Shown: positions 34,854 to 44,358 of the stretch, piece by piece
Layout of the letters: the number at the start of each line of letters is the position of its first letter
Numbering within the stretch: the first letter of the stretch is position 1
Assembly (NCBI GenBank): GCA_052387675.1
Contig: JBQTIY010000001.1
Span: forward strand, 248,001-312,000
Length of the DNA: 64,000 bases
Direction: 5' to 3'
Source of the DNA: JBQTIY01 sp052387675
GTDB lineage: Bacteria > Planctomycetota > B15-G4
Program-made: the position numbers and the translations under genes
The notes under the pieces: model-generated
What the model was told of the DNA's origin: nothing
What the model saw: the letters and a program-made list of their open reading frames with translations, nothing else
The model's database searches: none

Positions 34854-36068
34854 TCAGCCTTTGAAACTCAGCAGAGCTTCAATGACCTCGTCCTGGTGGC
34901 GGCGTGCGAGTTCCGGCTGGATGGGCAGGGAGAGGACTTCGGCGGCTGCACGCTCGGCCTGGGTGCAGGGCGCCGGAATGCGGCCGCGCTGGCGGAAAAC
35001 GGTCATGCCGCTCAGGGCGCGCGGATAATGGATGAGCGTCTGCAGTCCGCGCGCGGCGAGGTGCTCGCGCAGCGCGTCGCGCCGCGGACTGCGCACGACG
35101 TACTGGTGGTAGACGTGCCGCGCGCCCTGCCGCTCGACCGGCCGCGTGATCTTGCGCGCGGCGCGCGCCCCATCCGGCAGCGCGGCGGGCGCCGCATCCA
35201 GCGCCGCATCCAGCGCCGCGTCGTAGCGGGCGGCGTGCTCGCGGCGCGCCGCGTTGCCGGCCTCGAGCGTCGTGAGTCGCACGCGCAGGATGGCCGCGTG
35301 GAGTTCATCGAGGCGCGAGTTGATCCCGGCCTCGTTGGCTTCGTAACCCGCCACCAAGCCGTACATGCGCAGGCGCCGCAGGCGCTCGGCGAGCGCCGCG
35401 TCGCGCGTGGAGATCGCGCCACCGTCACCGAAGGTGCCCAAGTTCTTGGTGGGATAGAAACTGAAGGCGCCCATGAGGCCGATGCCGCCGGCCATGCGGC
35501 CACGATCCAGCGCGCCGTGCGCCTGCGCGGCGTCCTCGAGGAGCACGGGAGCCGCGGGTGCGCCGGCGGAGGCGGCCGCAGCCGGCGGGCGCGGCGTGGA
35601 TCGGCTGTACTGCTGCAGCGTCTGCGCTAGCGCATCCATGTCGGCGCACTGGCCGTAGAGGTGCACTGGCAGGACCACGCGCGTCTTCGGCGAGAGCGCG
35701 CCGCGCAGCGCGGCCGGATCCATGGTGAGCGTGGCCGGATCCACATCCACCAACACCGGCGTGGCCCCCACCGCCAGCACGGCCATGCCGGTGGGCACAG
35801 CGGTCAGCGCCGGGATGACGACTTCATCACCCGGCTTGACGTCGAGCGCGAGCAGCATGAGCTGTAGTGCGTCGGTGGCATTGGCCACGCCCACGACGTG
35901 CGGCACGCCCAGCCACTGCGCGAACTCGCGCTCGAAGGCTTCGACCTCCGCGCCCAGGATGTAGTGCCCACTCTCGAGCACGCGCCGCACGGCGGCGAGG
36001 ATCTGCTGCTCCTGCGCGAAGTAGCCCGCGCGCAGCTCATGAAAGGGCTGCGGCGGCCGCTCAGACAT
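34854..36068 (-). CDS. DegT/DnrJ/EryC1-type PLP sugar aminotransferase
   Basis: 404 aa. Hallmarks are VLESGHYILGAEVEAFE, GVANATDALQLMLLALDVKPGDEVVIPALTAVPT, the Asp in LLEDAAQAHGA, and the PLP lysine in SFYPTKNLGTFGDGGAI. It would aminate a keto group of an NDP-sugar made by the epimerase/dehydratase encoded just upstream, toward a surface amino-sugar. An Ala/Pro insertion (RPPAAAASAGAPAAP) interrupts the domain. It overlaps the epimerase end by 8 bp, so the four sugar genes (aminotransferase, epimerase, glycosyltransferase and possibly the methyltransferase) form a cluster. Confidence 0.9.
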   Translation of the reverse strand: MSERPPQPFHELRAGYFAQEQQILAAVRRVLESGHYILGAEVEAFEREFAQWLGVPHVVGVANATDALQLMLLALDVKPGDEVVIPALTAVPTGMAVLAVGATPVLVDVDPATLTMDPAALRGALSPKTRVVLPVHLYGQCADMDALAQTLQQYSRSTPRPPAAAASAGAPAAPVLLEDAAQAHGALDRGRMAGGIGLMGAFSFYPTKNLGTFGDGGAISTRDAALAERLRRLRMYGLVAGYEANEAGINSRLDELHAAILRVRLTTLEAGNAARREHAARYDAALDAALDAAPAALPDGARAARKITRPVERQGARHVYHQYVVRSPRRDALREHLAARGLQTLIHYPRALSGMTVFRQRGRIPAPCTQAERAAAEVLSLPIQPELARRHQDEVIEALLSFKG

Positions 36069-37119
36069 AGTGCTTCAGGTACTTGTCGTAGTAGGCCACG
36101 GTGCGGCGCAGGCCCGCGTCGAGCGTGATCTCGGGGCGCCAGCCCAGCTCGCGCGTGATGAGCGCGTGCGTGCCGTAGTAGCTGCCGATGTCGATGGCGC
36201 GCTTTTCGGGCGGCCACTCCACGAAGCGCACCGCGCCCTTGCCGGCCACGCTCACCAGCGTCTCGGCGATCTGCCGCAGGCTCACCGGCGGCTCGGCCGC
36301 CAGGTTGTAAATGCGCCCGCGCGCCGCGTCGCTGGCGCCGGCAATGACAAAGGCCTCGGCCACGTCCTGCACATGGTTCAGATCGCGGAGCTGGCTGCCG
36401 TCGCCGTAGAGCTCGATCGTGCCGCCCTCCACCACCGTGCGAATGAACCAGCCGATGAAGCCCTGGCGGTTGTGGCGCACGAGCTGGCCCGCGCCGTAAG
36501 TATTGGTGAGACGCAGCGAGACGGCATGCAGGTCGTGCACATCGTTGTAGAGCAGGTGGTACCACTCGCCGGCCACTTTGTTGATGCCGTTCACGTCCAC
36601 CGGGCGCACCGGATGCTGCTCATCCACCGGCAGGTACTGCGGCCGGCCGTACTCCTGGCGCGAGGCCGCGAAGACGATGCGCACGCCGCGATTGTTCTCG
36701 CGGCAGGCTTCCAGAATCGAGAGCTGGCTGCGGCAGTTGATGTCGAGATCAGTGAAGGGGTCGCGCATCGAGTCGATGTGGCTCACCTGGCCGGCCAGGT
36801 TGAACAGGAAATCCTGGCCCTGCACGAGGTGGTTCATGGCCGAGCGGTCGCGCACATCGGAGATGTTCACCGTGACGACGTCGGCGAAGTCGTGGATGTT
36901 GAAGCGGTTGCCGCCGTAGTCGGGGATCATGCTGTCCATGATCGTGACCTTGGCGCCGAGCATGACGAGCCGCCGCGAGACGTGGCTGCCGATGAAGCCC
37001 AGGCCGCCGGTGACGAGCGCGCGGCGTCCGCGGTAGACGTTGCTCAGTTCCGCGGCGCTCGGCGTGGCGGCGGGTGCGCCCACGTGTGCGGTAGCGGAGC
37101 CGCGCGGGGCCGTGTTCAC
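36061..37119 (-). CDS. NAD-dependent sugar epimerase/dehydratase (extended SDR)
   Basis: 352 aa from a GTG at 37119 that overlaps the glycosyltransferase stop (GTGA). NAD-binding motif ALVTGGLGFIGSHVSRRL (about 25-42), FNLAGQVSHIDSM, SRQEYGRPQYLPVDEQHP, LRLTNTYGAGQLVRHNRQGF, and LYGDGSQLRDLNHVQDVAEA. The usual SDR Y-x3-K reads N-x3-K (VNGINKVAGEWY), which may be a trait of this subfamily or may change the chemistry. It should act on a nucleotide-sugar that the aminotransferase then uses. An upstream frame to 37446 is antisense/out of frame over the glycosyltransferase and was not used. Confidence 0.85.
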   Translation of the reverse strand: MNTAPRGSATAHVGAPAATPSAAELSNVYRGRRALVTGGLGFIGSHVSRRLVMLGAKVTIMDSMIPDYGGNRFNIHDFADVVTVNISDVRDRSAMNHLVQGQDFLFNLAGQVSHIDSMRDPFTDLDINCRSQLSILEACRENNRGVRIVFAASRQEYGRPQYLPVDEQHPVRPVDVNGINKVAGEWYHLLYNDVHDLHAVSLRLTNTYGAGQLVRHNRQGFIGWFIRTVVEGGTIELYGDGSQLRDLNHVQDVAEAFVIAGASDAARGRIYNLAAEPPVSLRQIAETLVSVAGKGAVRFVEWPPEKRAIDIGSYYGTHALITRELGWRPEITLDAGLRRTVAYYDKYLKHYV

Positions 37120-37877
37120 CGTGCGCCGGCTCCGGCCGGCGCGGCGGCCGGCTTGCGGGTTACGCGCCGCCGCACGATGAGCTGCCACCACAGGCCGAAC
37201 ATGCCGAAGGCCACTTGGGCCAGGCGCGGCAGGTTGAAGAACTGGCTCTTGCCGAAGAGCCGGTGGAAGTGGTGTACCGGCACCTGGCGCACGCGGAAGC
37301 CGTTCTTCTCGATCTTGGTCACCAGCTCCACGCAGATGAGGCCGGTGTCGCGCGTGAGCTCGATGCGCTCGAAGACCGCGCGCCGGATGAGCCGGAAATC
37401 GCAGTCCACGTCGCGAATGCGCAGCCCGAAGGCCAGCTTCACGCACCAGTGGTAGATGCGCCCCACGATGATGCGGTGCAGCGGGTCGTGGCGCTCGATC
37501 TTCCAGCCGTTGACCATGTCGGCGCCCTCGCGCTCGGCCCAGAGCAGGGGCAGCTCGCGCACGTCGTACTGCGCGTCGCCGTCGGTGTAGAAGACCCAGG
37601 TCTTGGTGGCCGCAGCGAAGCCGCTGCGCAGTGCCCCGCCATAGCCGCGATTCTGAGGATGCGTCACGACGCGCAAGCGCGGCTGGCTGCGCTGCAGCTC
37701 GGCCAGCAGTTCACCCACGTTGTCCGGGCTGGCATCGTTGACCACGATGATCTCCCAGTCGTCGGTCAGCTCGGCGAGCGTCGTGGCCGCTTGCAGCACG
37801 AGGCTGGGAATGGTGCCGGCATCGTTGTAAGCCGGGAAGAAGACCGAGATCCCTTCCGTGCTGCGCGAGGCGGGCAT
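37116..37877 (-). CDS. GT2-family glycosyltransferase (dolichol-phosphate-mannose synthase-like)
   Basis: 253 aa. GT-A motifs are SVFFPAYNDAGTI (about 11-23), IIVVNDASPDN, NRGYGGALRSGF, and the metal-binding YTDGDAQYD (about 95-103). RDVDCDFRLIRR and the hydrophobic tail with VAFGMFGLWWQLI are typical of the DPM1/polyprenyl-phosphate branch. It likely transfers a sugar to a lipid carrier at the inner membrane. Its stop overlaps the epimerase start. Confidence 0.88.
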   Translation of the reverse strand: MPASRSTEGISVFFPAYNDAGTIPSLVLQAATTLAELTDDWEIIVVNDASPDNVGELLAELQRSQPRLRVVTHPQNRGYGGALRSGFAAATKTWVFYTDGDAQYDVRELPLLWAEREGADMVNGWKIERHDPLHRIIVGRIYHWCVKLAFGLRIRDVDCDFRLIRRAVFERIELTRDTGLICVELVTKIEKNGFRVRQVPVHHFHRLFGKSQFFNLPRLAQVAFGMFGLWWQLIVRRRVTRKPAAAPAGAGAR

Positions 37878-37960
37878 AGGCGGCGGATTCTAGCAGTCGG
37901 CGCAGCGAAAGCTCTGGGCCGCCGTCGCCAGGAGCCGCTGATGCTCTGGGCCGCTGATGC

Positions 37961-38764
37961 TCAGGTGCGCCCGCCGTGCGGCCGGCGCAGCACGACGTTG
38001 AGCGAGAGCCCCCATGGCAAAAGGCCGCGCACGGACGCCGCGGCTTCCAGGTGCATCCAGGCGCTGAGCGGCGCGTTGAGTAGCGCCGGCAGCGGGCGCA
38101 GGTCGGAGGCCGGCGCCGGGCCGTGCGCCGCGCCGCCCGCAGGCCCCCCGCCGCCGGCGCGCGCGCGCGAAAACTTGCGCACCAGCATCGCCGCGGGCAG
38201 CAGCGCGCAGTTGAACCAGGACACGCGCACGATCTCCAGGCCGGCCGCGCTCGCCATCCGCCGGACATCGCCACGGCCATGGCGCCGCGCGGTGTGCACT
38301 TGCGCGTCATGCGCGCCGCGCAGCCAGTCGTGCGCGGCGAGATTCAGCAGCACCAAGCCGCCGGGCCGGCAGACCCGCGCGAGTTCCGCGAGCGCCGCAG
38401 CGTCGTCGCTCACCGCGCGGTGGTAGAGGACGTCGGCGCAGACCACGGCATCGAAACTGCCGCTCTGCAGCGGCAGGCGCTCAATGCTGCCGCGCAGTAG
38501 GCGCGCCTGGCGCAGCTCGCCCGCTGCGATCCGGCGCGCGGCAAACTCCAGCGCGAGCGGGCTGAGGTCCAGCGCCGTCACGCGACCCAGAGCCGAGAGC
38601 CGCGCGCTCAGCCCCCCCGCGCCGCAGCCCGCGTCCAAGATTTCCGGACGGCCGGCCGGGCGCAGATGTCGCCGCAGCGAAGCGAGTACGAGCGCATGGA
38701 GGCCGCGATACCAGTAGTGACTGGCTTCATGGCGGTAGATGCGCTCGTACTCGGTGGGCTCCAC
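37961..38764 (-). CDS. SAM-dependent methyltransferase (class I)
   Basis: 267 aa. Motif I is EILDAGCGAGGLSARL (about 41-56), then TALDLSPLALEFA, a conserved FDAVVCADVLYH and RVCRPGGLVLLNLAAHDWL. This order matches Methyltransf_11/UbiE-like enzymes. The substrate is not shown by sequence; it lies on the same strand as the sugar cluster but 83 bp before it, with two copies of CTGATGCTC in the gap. It might methylate a sugar or lipid there. Confidence 0.85.
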   Translation of the reverse strand: MEPTEYERIYRHEASHYWYRGLHALVLASLRRHLRPAGRPEILDAGCGAGGLSARLSALGRVTALDLSPLALEFAARRIAAGELRQARLLRGSIERLPLQSGSFDAVVCADVLYHRAVSDDAAALAELARVCRPGGLVLLNLAAHDWLRGAHDAQVHTARRHGRGDVRRMASAAGLEIVRVSWFNCALLPAAMLVRKFSRARAGGGGPAGGAAHGPAPASDLRPLPALLNAPLSAWMHLEAAASVRGLLPWGLSLNVVLRRPHGGRT

Positions 38765-38799
38765 GCCCGCTTGTCATACCTCGCCGGCTCGGACCGGCG

Positions 38800-40329
38800 C
38801 TAGCCGCCGATGGTCATGCGCAGGCCCTTGCTCAGCGAGACGCCCACGATGGCGGCCGGGTCGGCGAAGGCCGTCTGCATGAAGACCTCGACGCCTTCGA
38901 GCAGCGGATCGCTGGGCAGACTGGCCGGCAGCAGCAACGCACCGTCGCCGGGGACACCCACCGAGCCGCCCATCGGCACCGCCGTGGTGAGCACCACCGC
39001 GCCGACGTGAAAGGTGCCGCCCTTGAAAGGCACAGCCGCCGAGGCCAAGCCCACGAAGAGCAGAGCGGTGGAGCCGCCGACTGCGCGATCGATGCTCAAG
39101 CTGAACGTGCCGCCGACTTCCGGGCAGCCGCCGCCGACAAGCCGCGGCACGAAGGCGCCGGCGCCCGCGAGACCTTCGCCGTAGGCCATCCAGCCGCCGC
39201 TGCACGCAGACGGGAGCACCTCAGCCAAGGAAACTTGCTCGGCCGAACCACCGGTGGACGAAACCGACCCGGTGAGAGTCAGGATCGTGCCGGGGCCGCC
39301 CGAGCCCGCGCCGAAGGCACGCAGGACGTTGGTGCCTGTGTCGAGGATCACGACCTGGCCGAGCGCCGAGCACCAAGTGCCGGCATTCCCTGCGGCTGCG
39401 CCTCCATAGGGCCCGTTGCTTCCGAAGGGGCTGATCGCCAGCGTCACGGGATCCACGAGCAGCATGCGCGGCTCCTCGTTGTTCGTGTTGGTGTCCACGA
39501 CCAGCATGATCTGCCCGGCGGGTCCGTAGCTGAAGCCGGCCATCGACTCGGCCGAACTGCTGACTTCAAACTGCGCGCAGGTGATGGGCCCCACGACGCG
39601 CGTACCGTCAGCGGAGAGCGGCAGCTTGCGCACATTGATGCGGCTGTTGACACCGCCTGGGCAGAAGTTGCTCACGATCGGCGCGATGATGAGCGAGTTC
39701 GTGCCGGCGTCGTAGATCATGCCGCGGTAATCGAAGTTCACGCTGCCATCCAAGAGGAAGGGCACGGTGCCCGTGTCATCGAGCACGACCTGCACTGTGT
39801 TGGAGGCGTCGAGGTAGCGCAGGGGCTCGTTGGTGCTCGTGGCGCGAAAGTAAATGCGCCCGTCGCCCGTGGGCGCAAAGCAGGACAGACCCGCGTTCGT
39901 GGTGTAGGCCCCGAAGAGATCCTCGAGTTGCCCGGCTGCGTCCATGGCCCACAAGCGCACGGGAGTCGCAGGCGGATCGCCGATCGTGCCGTCAAAGATG
40001 ATGCGCTGGCGATACGGGTCGAAGACCACGCTGCCGGAACTCGGAAACTGAGAGCCCGTCGGCACGATGTAGTCGGCCGTGCCCAGAGCGAGATTGACGT
40101 GCACAAGTCCGGACACCGAGGGGCCGGCCGGACCGCTCGGCGCGTCGAGCGAGGCGCTGTAGAGGTACATGTCGCCGGCGGTGAAGCCGCCGCCCTGCGC
40201 GCTGGCAGAAGCGGAATCGAGCCCGAGCAGCGCGCTGAGGCTCAGCGCGGCGACGGTCAGGCCCGCCGTGCGCGCCACGGCGCGAGTGGCGTTGAGAGAG
40301 AGGTCGGTCAGGCGAAGCGAGAGTTGCAT
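38800..40329 (-). CDS. Secreted propeller-like protein with planctomycete C-terminal domain, copy A
   Basis: 509 aa with a signal peptide (SLSALLGLDSASASAQGG). Most of the chain reads as a six-blade propeller with SGSVVFDPYRQRIIFDGTIGD, LWAMDAAGQLEDLFGAYTTN and SFGYGPAGQIMLVVDTN-like blades. The last ~127 residues (WMAYGEGLAGAGAFVPRL to VSLSKGLRMTIGG) form a separate domain seen also in the next two genes. It is a tandem duplicate of 40450-41928: most residues are identical over the whole length. Function unknown; probably exported. Confidence 0.8.
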   Translation of the reverse strand: MQLSLRLTDLSLNATRAVARTAGLTVAALSLSALLGLDSASASAQGGGFTAGDMYLYSASLDAPSGPAGPSVSGLVHVNLALGTADYIVPTGSQFPSSGSVVFDPYRQRIIFDGTIGDPPATPVRLWAMDAAGQLEDLFGAYTTNAGLSCFAPTGDGRIYFRATSTNEPLRYLDASNTVQVVLDDTGTVPFLLDGSVNFDYRGMIYDAGTNSLIIAPIVSNFCPGGVNSRINVRKLPLSADGTRVVGPITCAQFEVSSSAESMAGFSYGPAGQIMLVVDTNTNNEEPRMLLVDPVTLAISPFGSNGPYGGAAAGNAGTWCSALGQVVILDTGTNVLRAFGAGSGGPGTILTLTGSVSSTGGSAEQVSLAEVLPSACSGGWMAYGEGLAGAGAFVPRLVGGGCPEVGGTFSLSIDRAVGGSTALLFVGLASAAVPFKGGTFHVGAVVLTTAVPMGGSVGVPGDGALLLPASLPSDPLLEGVEVFMQTAFADPAAIVGVSLSKGLRMTIGG

Positions 40330-40449
40330 GGCGTTGAGGTCCAGGAATCGAGGGAAAAGGAGTGACTGGCTCTTACATCCGGATCCGGTCCGGCCCGTTG
40401 CGGCACCGTCCCGCGCGTTGCAGCGCCGTCCGGCCCGTCGAGGCGTCGA

Positions 40450-41928
40450 TCAGCCGCCGATCGTCATGCGCAGGCCCTTGCTCAGCGAGACGCCCACGAT
40501 GGCGGCCGGGTCGGCGAAGGCCGTCTGCATGAAGACATCGACGCCTTCGAGCAGCGGATCGCCGGGCAGACTGGCCGGCAACGTGAGCGCGCCCTCGCCG
40601 GGGACACCGAGCGAGCCGCCCATCGGCACCGCCGTGGTGAGCACCACCGCACTGACGTGGAAGGTGCCGCCCTTGAAGGGCACAGCCGCCGAGGCCAAGC
40701 CCACGAAGAGCAGCGCGGTGGAGCCGCCGACTGCGCGATCGATGCTCAAACTAAACGTGCCGCCGACTTCCGGGCAGCCTCCGCCGACGAGCCGCGGCAC
40801 GAAGGCGCCGGCGCCAGCGAGTCCCTCGCCGTAGGCCATCCAGCCGCCGCTGCATGCAGAAGGCCGCACCTCGGCCAGAGTGCAAGCCTCAGCCGACCCT
40901 CCGCTCGACGACACCGATCCCGTGATGCTCAGGATGGTGCCGTCGCCGCCCGAGCCCGGGCCGAAGGCGTGCAGATCGTCAGTCAGGGTGTTGAGGATTA
41001 CCACCTGGCCCAGCGCCGAGCACCAAGTGCCGGCGTTGCCCGAAGCCGCACCACCGTACGGGCCATTGCTCCCGTAGGGCGTGATGCCCAGCGTCACCGG
41101 ATCCACGAGCAGCATGCGCGATTCCTCGTTGTTCGTGTTGGTGTCCACGACGAGCACGATCTGACCGGCCGGGCCGTAGCTGAAGCCGGCCATGCCCTCG
41201 CCCGAAGTGCTCACTTCAAACTGCGCGCAGGTGATGGGCCCGACGACGCGCGTGCCGTCAGCAGAGAGCGGCAGCTTGCGCACGTTGACGCGGCTGGCGA
41301 CGCCGCCGAGGCAGAAGTTCGAGCTGATCGGCGCGATGATGAGCGAGTTCGTCAGCGCGTCGTAGATCATGCCTTGGAATTCGAAGTTCGTATTGCCGTC
41401 CACGGCGAAAGGCACGGTGCCGGTGTCATCGAGCAGCACCTGCACGGTGTTCGAGGCGTCGAGGTAGCGGAAGGGCGTGGTGCCGCCGGTGGCGCGAAAG
41501 TAAATGCGCCCGTCGCCGGTGGGCGCGAAGCAGGACAGGTTCGCATTGGTCGTGTAGGCGCCAAAGAGATCCTGGAGCTGGCCGGCTGCGTCCATGGCCC
41601 ACAAGCGCGTGGGGCCCACCGGCGGATCACCGATCGTTCCGTCAAAGATGATGCGCTGGCGATACGGGTCGAAGACCACGCTGCCGGAACTCTGATGCTG
41701 AAAGCTCGTCGGCACGATCATGTCGGCCGTGCCCAGGGCCAGGTTCACGTGGATGAGGCCGGAGACGGCCGGGCCGGATGGGCCGGCGGGCGCATCGACT
41801 GAGGCGCTGTAGAGGTACATGTCGCCGGCCGTGAAGCCGCCGCCCTGCGCGGCGGCAGGCGCGGCCAACAAGCTCAGGCCCAGGGCGGCCTTGAGTGCGA
41901 CGTCGGTCAGGCGAAGCGGGAGTTGCAT
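40450..41928 (-). CDS. Secreted propeller-like protein with planctomycete C-terminal domain, copy B
   Basis: 492 aa, the paralogue of the gene at 38800. The shorter signal peptide (LKAALGLSLLAAPAAAQGGG) lacks about 17 residues present in copy A. The propeller and C-terminal domain are nearly the same, and the final ~130 codons are almost identical in DNA, suggesting recent duplication or gene conversion. The leader sequences are also duplicated (TCCAGGAATCGAG... GTGACTGGC... TACATCCGGA before both starts), so regulation is probably shared. Confidence 0.8.
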   Translation of the reverse strand: MQLPLRLTDVALKAALGLSLLAAPAAAQGGGFTAGDMYLYSASVDAPAGPSGPAVSGLIHVNLALGTADMIVPTSFQHQSSGSVVFDPYRQRIIFDGTIGDPPVGPTRLWAMDAAGQLQDLFGAYTTNANLSCFAPTGDGRIYFRATGGTTPFRYLDASNTVQVLLDDTGTVPFAVDGNTNFEFQGMIYDALTNSLIIAPISSNFCLGGVASRVNVRKLPLSADGTRVVGPITCAQFEVSTSGEGMAGFSYGPAGQIVLVVDTNTNNEESRMLLVDPVTLGITPYGSNGPYGGAASGNAGTWCSALGQVVILNTLTDDLHAFGPGSGGDGTILSITGSVSSSGGSAEACTLAEVRPSACSGGWMAYGEGLAGAGAFVPRLVGGGCPEVGGTFSLSIDRAVGGSTALLFVGLASAAVPFKGGTFHVSAVVLTTAVPMGGSLGVPGEGALTLPASLPGDPLLEGVDVFMQTAFADPAAIVGVSLSKGLRMTIGG

Positions 41929-42036
41929 GGCGGTGTGGTCCAGGAATCGAGGAGAAGGGGTGACTGGCCCTACATCCGGATTCCGGACCGGCGCGTTTCG
42001 CTCACGCCCGCGCCGCCGCCCGTTGCCTGGCCAGCC

Positions 42037-43785
42037 TCAGCCGATTTCCATCTCCAGGCCCTGGGTCAGCGAGACGCCCTGCACTGCGCCGGCATCGAGG
42101 AAGGCCCCTTGCAGGAAGATGCTGAACCCCGACAGGAAGGGGTCGTTCGGCAGCGGCGCCGAGAGGTCGAGCGCGCCGGCTCCGCCTTGCCCGGGCGTGC
42201 CGCCGATGCCGAGGGGCACTTGCAGCACGATGCCGCCCACCAAGAAGCTGCCGCCCTTGAAGGGCGCCGAGGCGCTGCCGACCCCGATGAAGAGGATGCC
42301 GCTCGCGCCGCCGACGAGGTCGTCGAGGTGCAGATTGATGGTGGCGCCAGGCAACGGGCAGTTGCTGCCGAAGAGGCCCGGCACAAAGCCGTCGGCGCCC
42401 GCCAGACCCGCGCCGTAGGCGAGCCAGGCGCCGCCCGCCGCGCAGCCGGTCGTATCGCGCGCAAAGATGTCGCGGCGGTCATTGGTGTCGCCGGGCACCA
42501 GGTTGGTGCTGCTGGAGTCGAACGCGATCACTCGGCCGTCCGCTGACATGGCCGGGAAGAGGCAGCCATTGTTGGACTGCGCGCCGCTCGTCGTGAGGCT
42601 GATGCGCGTGGTCGTGCCGGTGAGGCGGTCGTGGCGATAAACGTCGGTGGACGTGTTGGTGTCCCCCGCCACGAGGTTCGTGGCGTCGCTGTGGAAGGTC
42701 ACGTAGCGGCCGTCGGCGGACAGGTCGGGCTCCTGCGAAACCGAGTTGCCCTGATCGCCGGCGCTCGAGACGCTCACGCGCGTCGTCTCGCCGGTGAGGC
42801 GGTTGTGCACGAAGACGTCGCGCTGGCCGTTCGTGTCGCCGACCACGAGGTTGGTGGCGATGCTGTCGAAGGCGATGAAGTTGCCGTCGGCCGAGATGGC
42901 CGGGTGGTCGCTGTTGTGGTTCACCTGCGCGCCGCCGGTGGCCACGCTCACTCGTGTCGTGACATCAAGTAGTCGGTCGCGCAGGAAGATGTCGCGCCGG
43001 TTGTTGGTATCGGTCGGGATGAGGTTCTTGGCATCGCTCGCGTAGGCCACGAAGCGGCCGTCGCCGGAGACCGTGGCCATGAAGGAGTGGCCGTTGGCCG
43101 AGTTGCTGGCCGGCGGGTTGGCATTCACGCTGATGCGCTCGCAGAGATCCAGGCTCTTGTCGTAAACGTAGATGTCGGTAAAGGCGCCGTTGTCGAGCGG
43201 GTCAAGCAAGGCAGCCGTCTCGAAGGCCACAGCGTCGGCATCCGCCGAGATCTCCATATAGGAGGAGTGGCCGACGTCGTCGCTGAAGTCATCGGGCTGC
43301 TTGCTCAGCAGGCGCGTCGTGCCGAGGTGCAGGTCGTGCAGGTAGACGTCTTGGTAGTTGTTCACGTCGAAGCTGTCGAGGTTCGTGGCGCCGCTGCGGA
43401 AGGCCACGTAACGGCCGTCCGCCGAGATCGAGGGAAAATCCGATGGCCCGTTCGCCCCCACGCCGCCTGACGTGACACTGACCCAGCGCGTGGTGCCCAG
43501 GTAGCGGTCATGCACGAAGACGTCCTCGTAGGTGTTCGTGTCGCCGGGCACCAGACCGGGGGCGTCCGTGAAGAAGGCCACGAAGCGGCCATCCGCCGAG
43601 ATCGAAGTTCCTTCGGCGTTGCCGCTGACCATTTGCGCGCCGCTGCTCGAGACGCTCACGCGTTCGGTGCTTTGGGCGGTCGCGACGGCGCCCAACCCCG
43701 CGAGCAGGGCCCAGGACGCCAGCCAGGTCACGAAGGGCCGGACGTGAGACGGGGCGGAAACAACCGGCAGCGAGGGGGCGTTCAT
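42037..43785 (-). CDS. Secreted TolB/WD40-like (PD40) propeller protein with shared C-terminal domain
   Basis: 582 aa, with signal peptide (TWLASWALLAGLGAVATAQ). About eight repeats of SADGRYVAFrS.ATNL..GDTN...DVFVHDR.TG.TTRVSVSS.G.Q build a TolB-type propeller. The last ~130 residues (WLAYGAGLAGADGFVPGLFG to GVSLTQGLEMEIG) align with the C-terminal domain of the two neighbouring paralogues, including VGGASGILFIGVGSASAPFKGGSF. This suggests the domain is an export or anchoring module. Function of the propeller is unknown. Confidence 0.85.
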   Translation of the reverse strand: MNAPSLPVVSAPSHVRPFVTWLASWALLAGLGAVATAQSTERVSVSSSGAQMVSGNAEGTSISADGRFVAFFTDAPGLVPGDTNTYEDVFVHDRYLGTTRWVSVTSGGVGANGPSDFPSISADGRYVAFRSGATNLDSFDVNNYQDVYLHDLHLGTTRLLSKQPDDFSDDVGHSSYMEISADADAVAFETAALLDPLDNGAFTDIYVYDKSLDLCERISVNANPPASNSANGHSFMATVSGDGRFVAYASDAKNLIPTDTNNRRDIFLRDRLLDVTTRVSVATGGAQVNHNSDHPAISADGNFIAFDSIATNLVVGDTNGQRDVFVHNRLTGETTRVSVSSAGDQGNSVSQEPDLSADGRYVTFHSDATNLVAGDTNTSTDVYRHDRLTGTTTRISLTTSGAQSNNGCLFPAMSADGRVIAFDSSSTNLVPGDTNDRRDIFARDTTGCAAGGAWLAYGAGLAGADGFVPGLFGSNCPLPGATINLHLDDLVGGASGILFIGVGSASAPFKGGSFLVGGIVLQVPLGIGGTPGQGGAGALDLSAPLPNDPFLSGFSIFLQGAFLDAGAVQGVSLTQGLEMEIG

Positions 43786-44358
43786 CGCGAGATCTCCAGC
43801 ACGGGCTTCTACGGACTCTGCGGCTCACCAAGAACCGCGCTTTCCTAGAGAGCCGAATCCCGTCGGGGTTGTGACCCAGCCCCACCCTCACCTCGGCTCC
43901 CACCCCCGGTCGCGCTCCGGTCGGGGTTGCCGCCCCCGCCGTCCTGACCCGGCCCGCGCGTCGTCCGCGCTTCCCGTCCACTGTGCCAACAACGTTGTCC
44001 AAGCTGTGCCGAATCACCGGTTCGATGGCCTAAGCAGCAGCGCAACCCCCATCGGCGAGGATGACGCTCCGGGCCTGGCCACAGCCGTGAGTACCGAACC
44101 GATGAGAAGGCCCATTTCGGTGGCAAAAACGGGCGAAGACAACGTTGCTGTCTGACTGGACAGGTGTTGTTGCAGGAACTCGGGGGCCCGGCTTTGAGGT
44201 GCGCGCGCAGTTGCCGTGAGTTCCGCGGGCGGGCGGCTTAGCGGGCGGGCGGGGCGGACAGCACACTGGCGCCAATCACTCAGGGCCTTGCGGTCGCCTT
44301 CGCCCCCTTGAGAGGCACCCTCGGCCGCTCAGGCCCTGCGATGAGCGTCTCCACCTAC

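Noticed and set aside
43871..44279. Short open frames on both strands between 43.8 and 44.3 kb
   Set aside because: No homology, no ribosome site, atypical composition; treated as non-coding.
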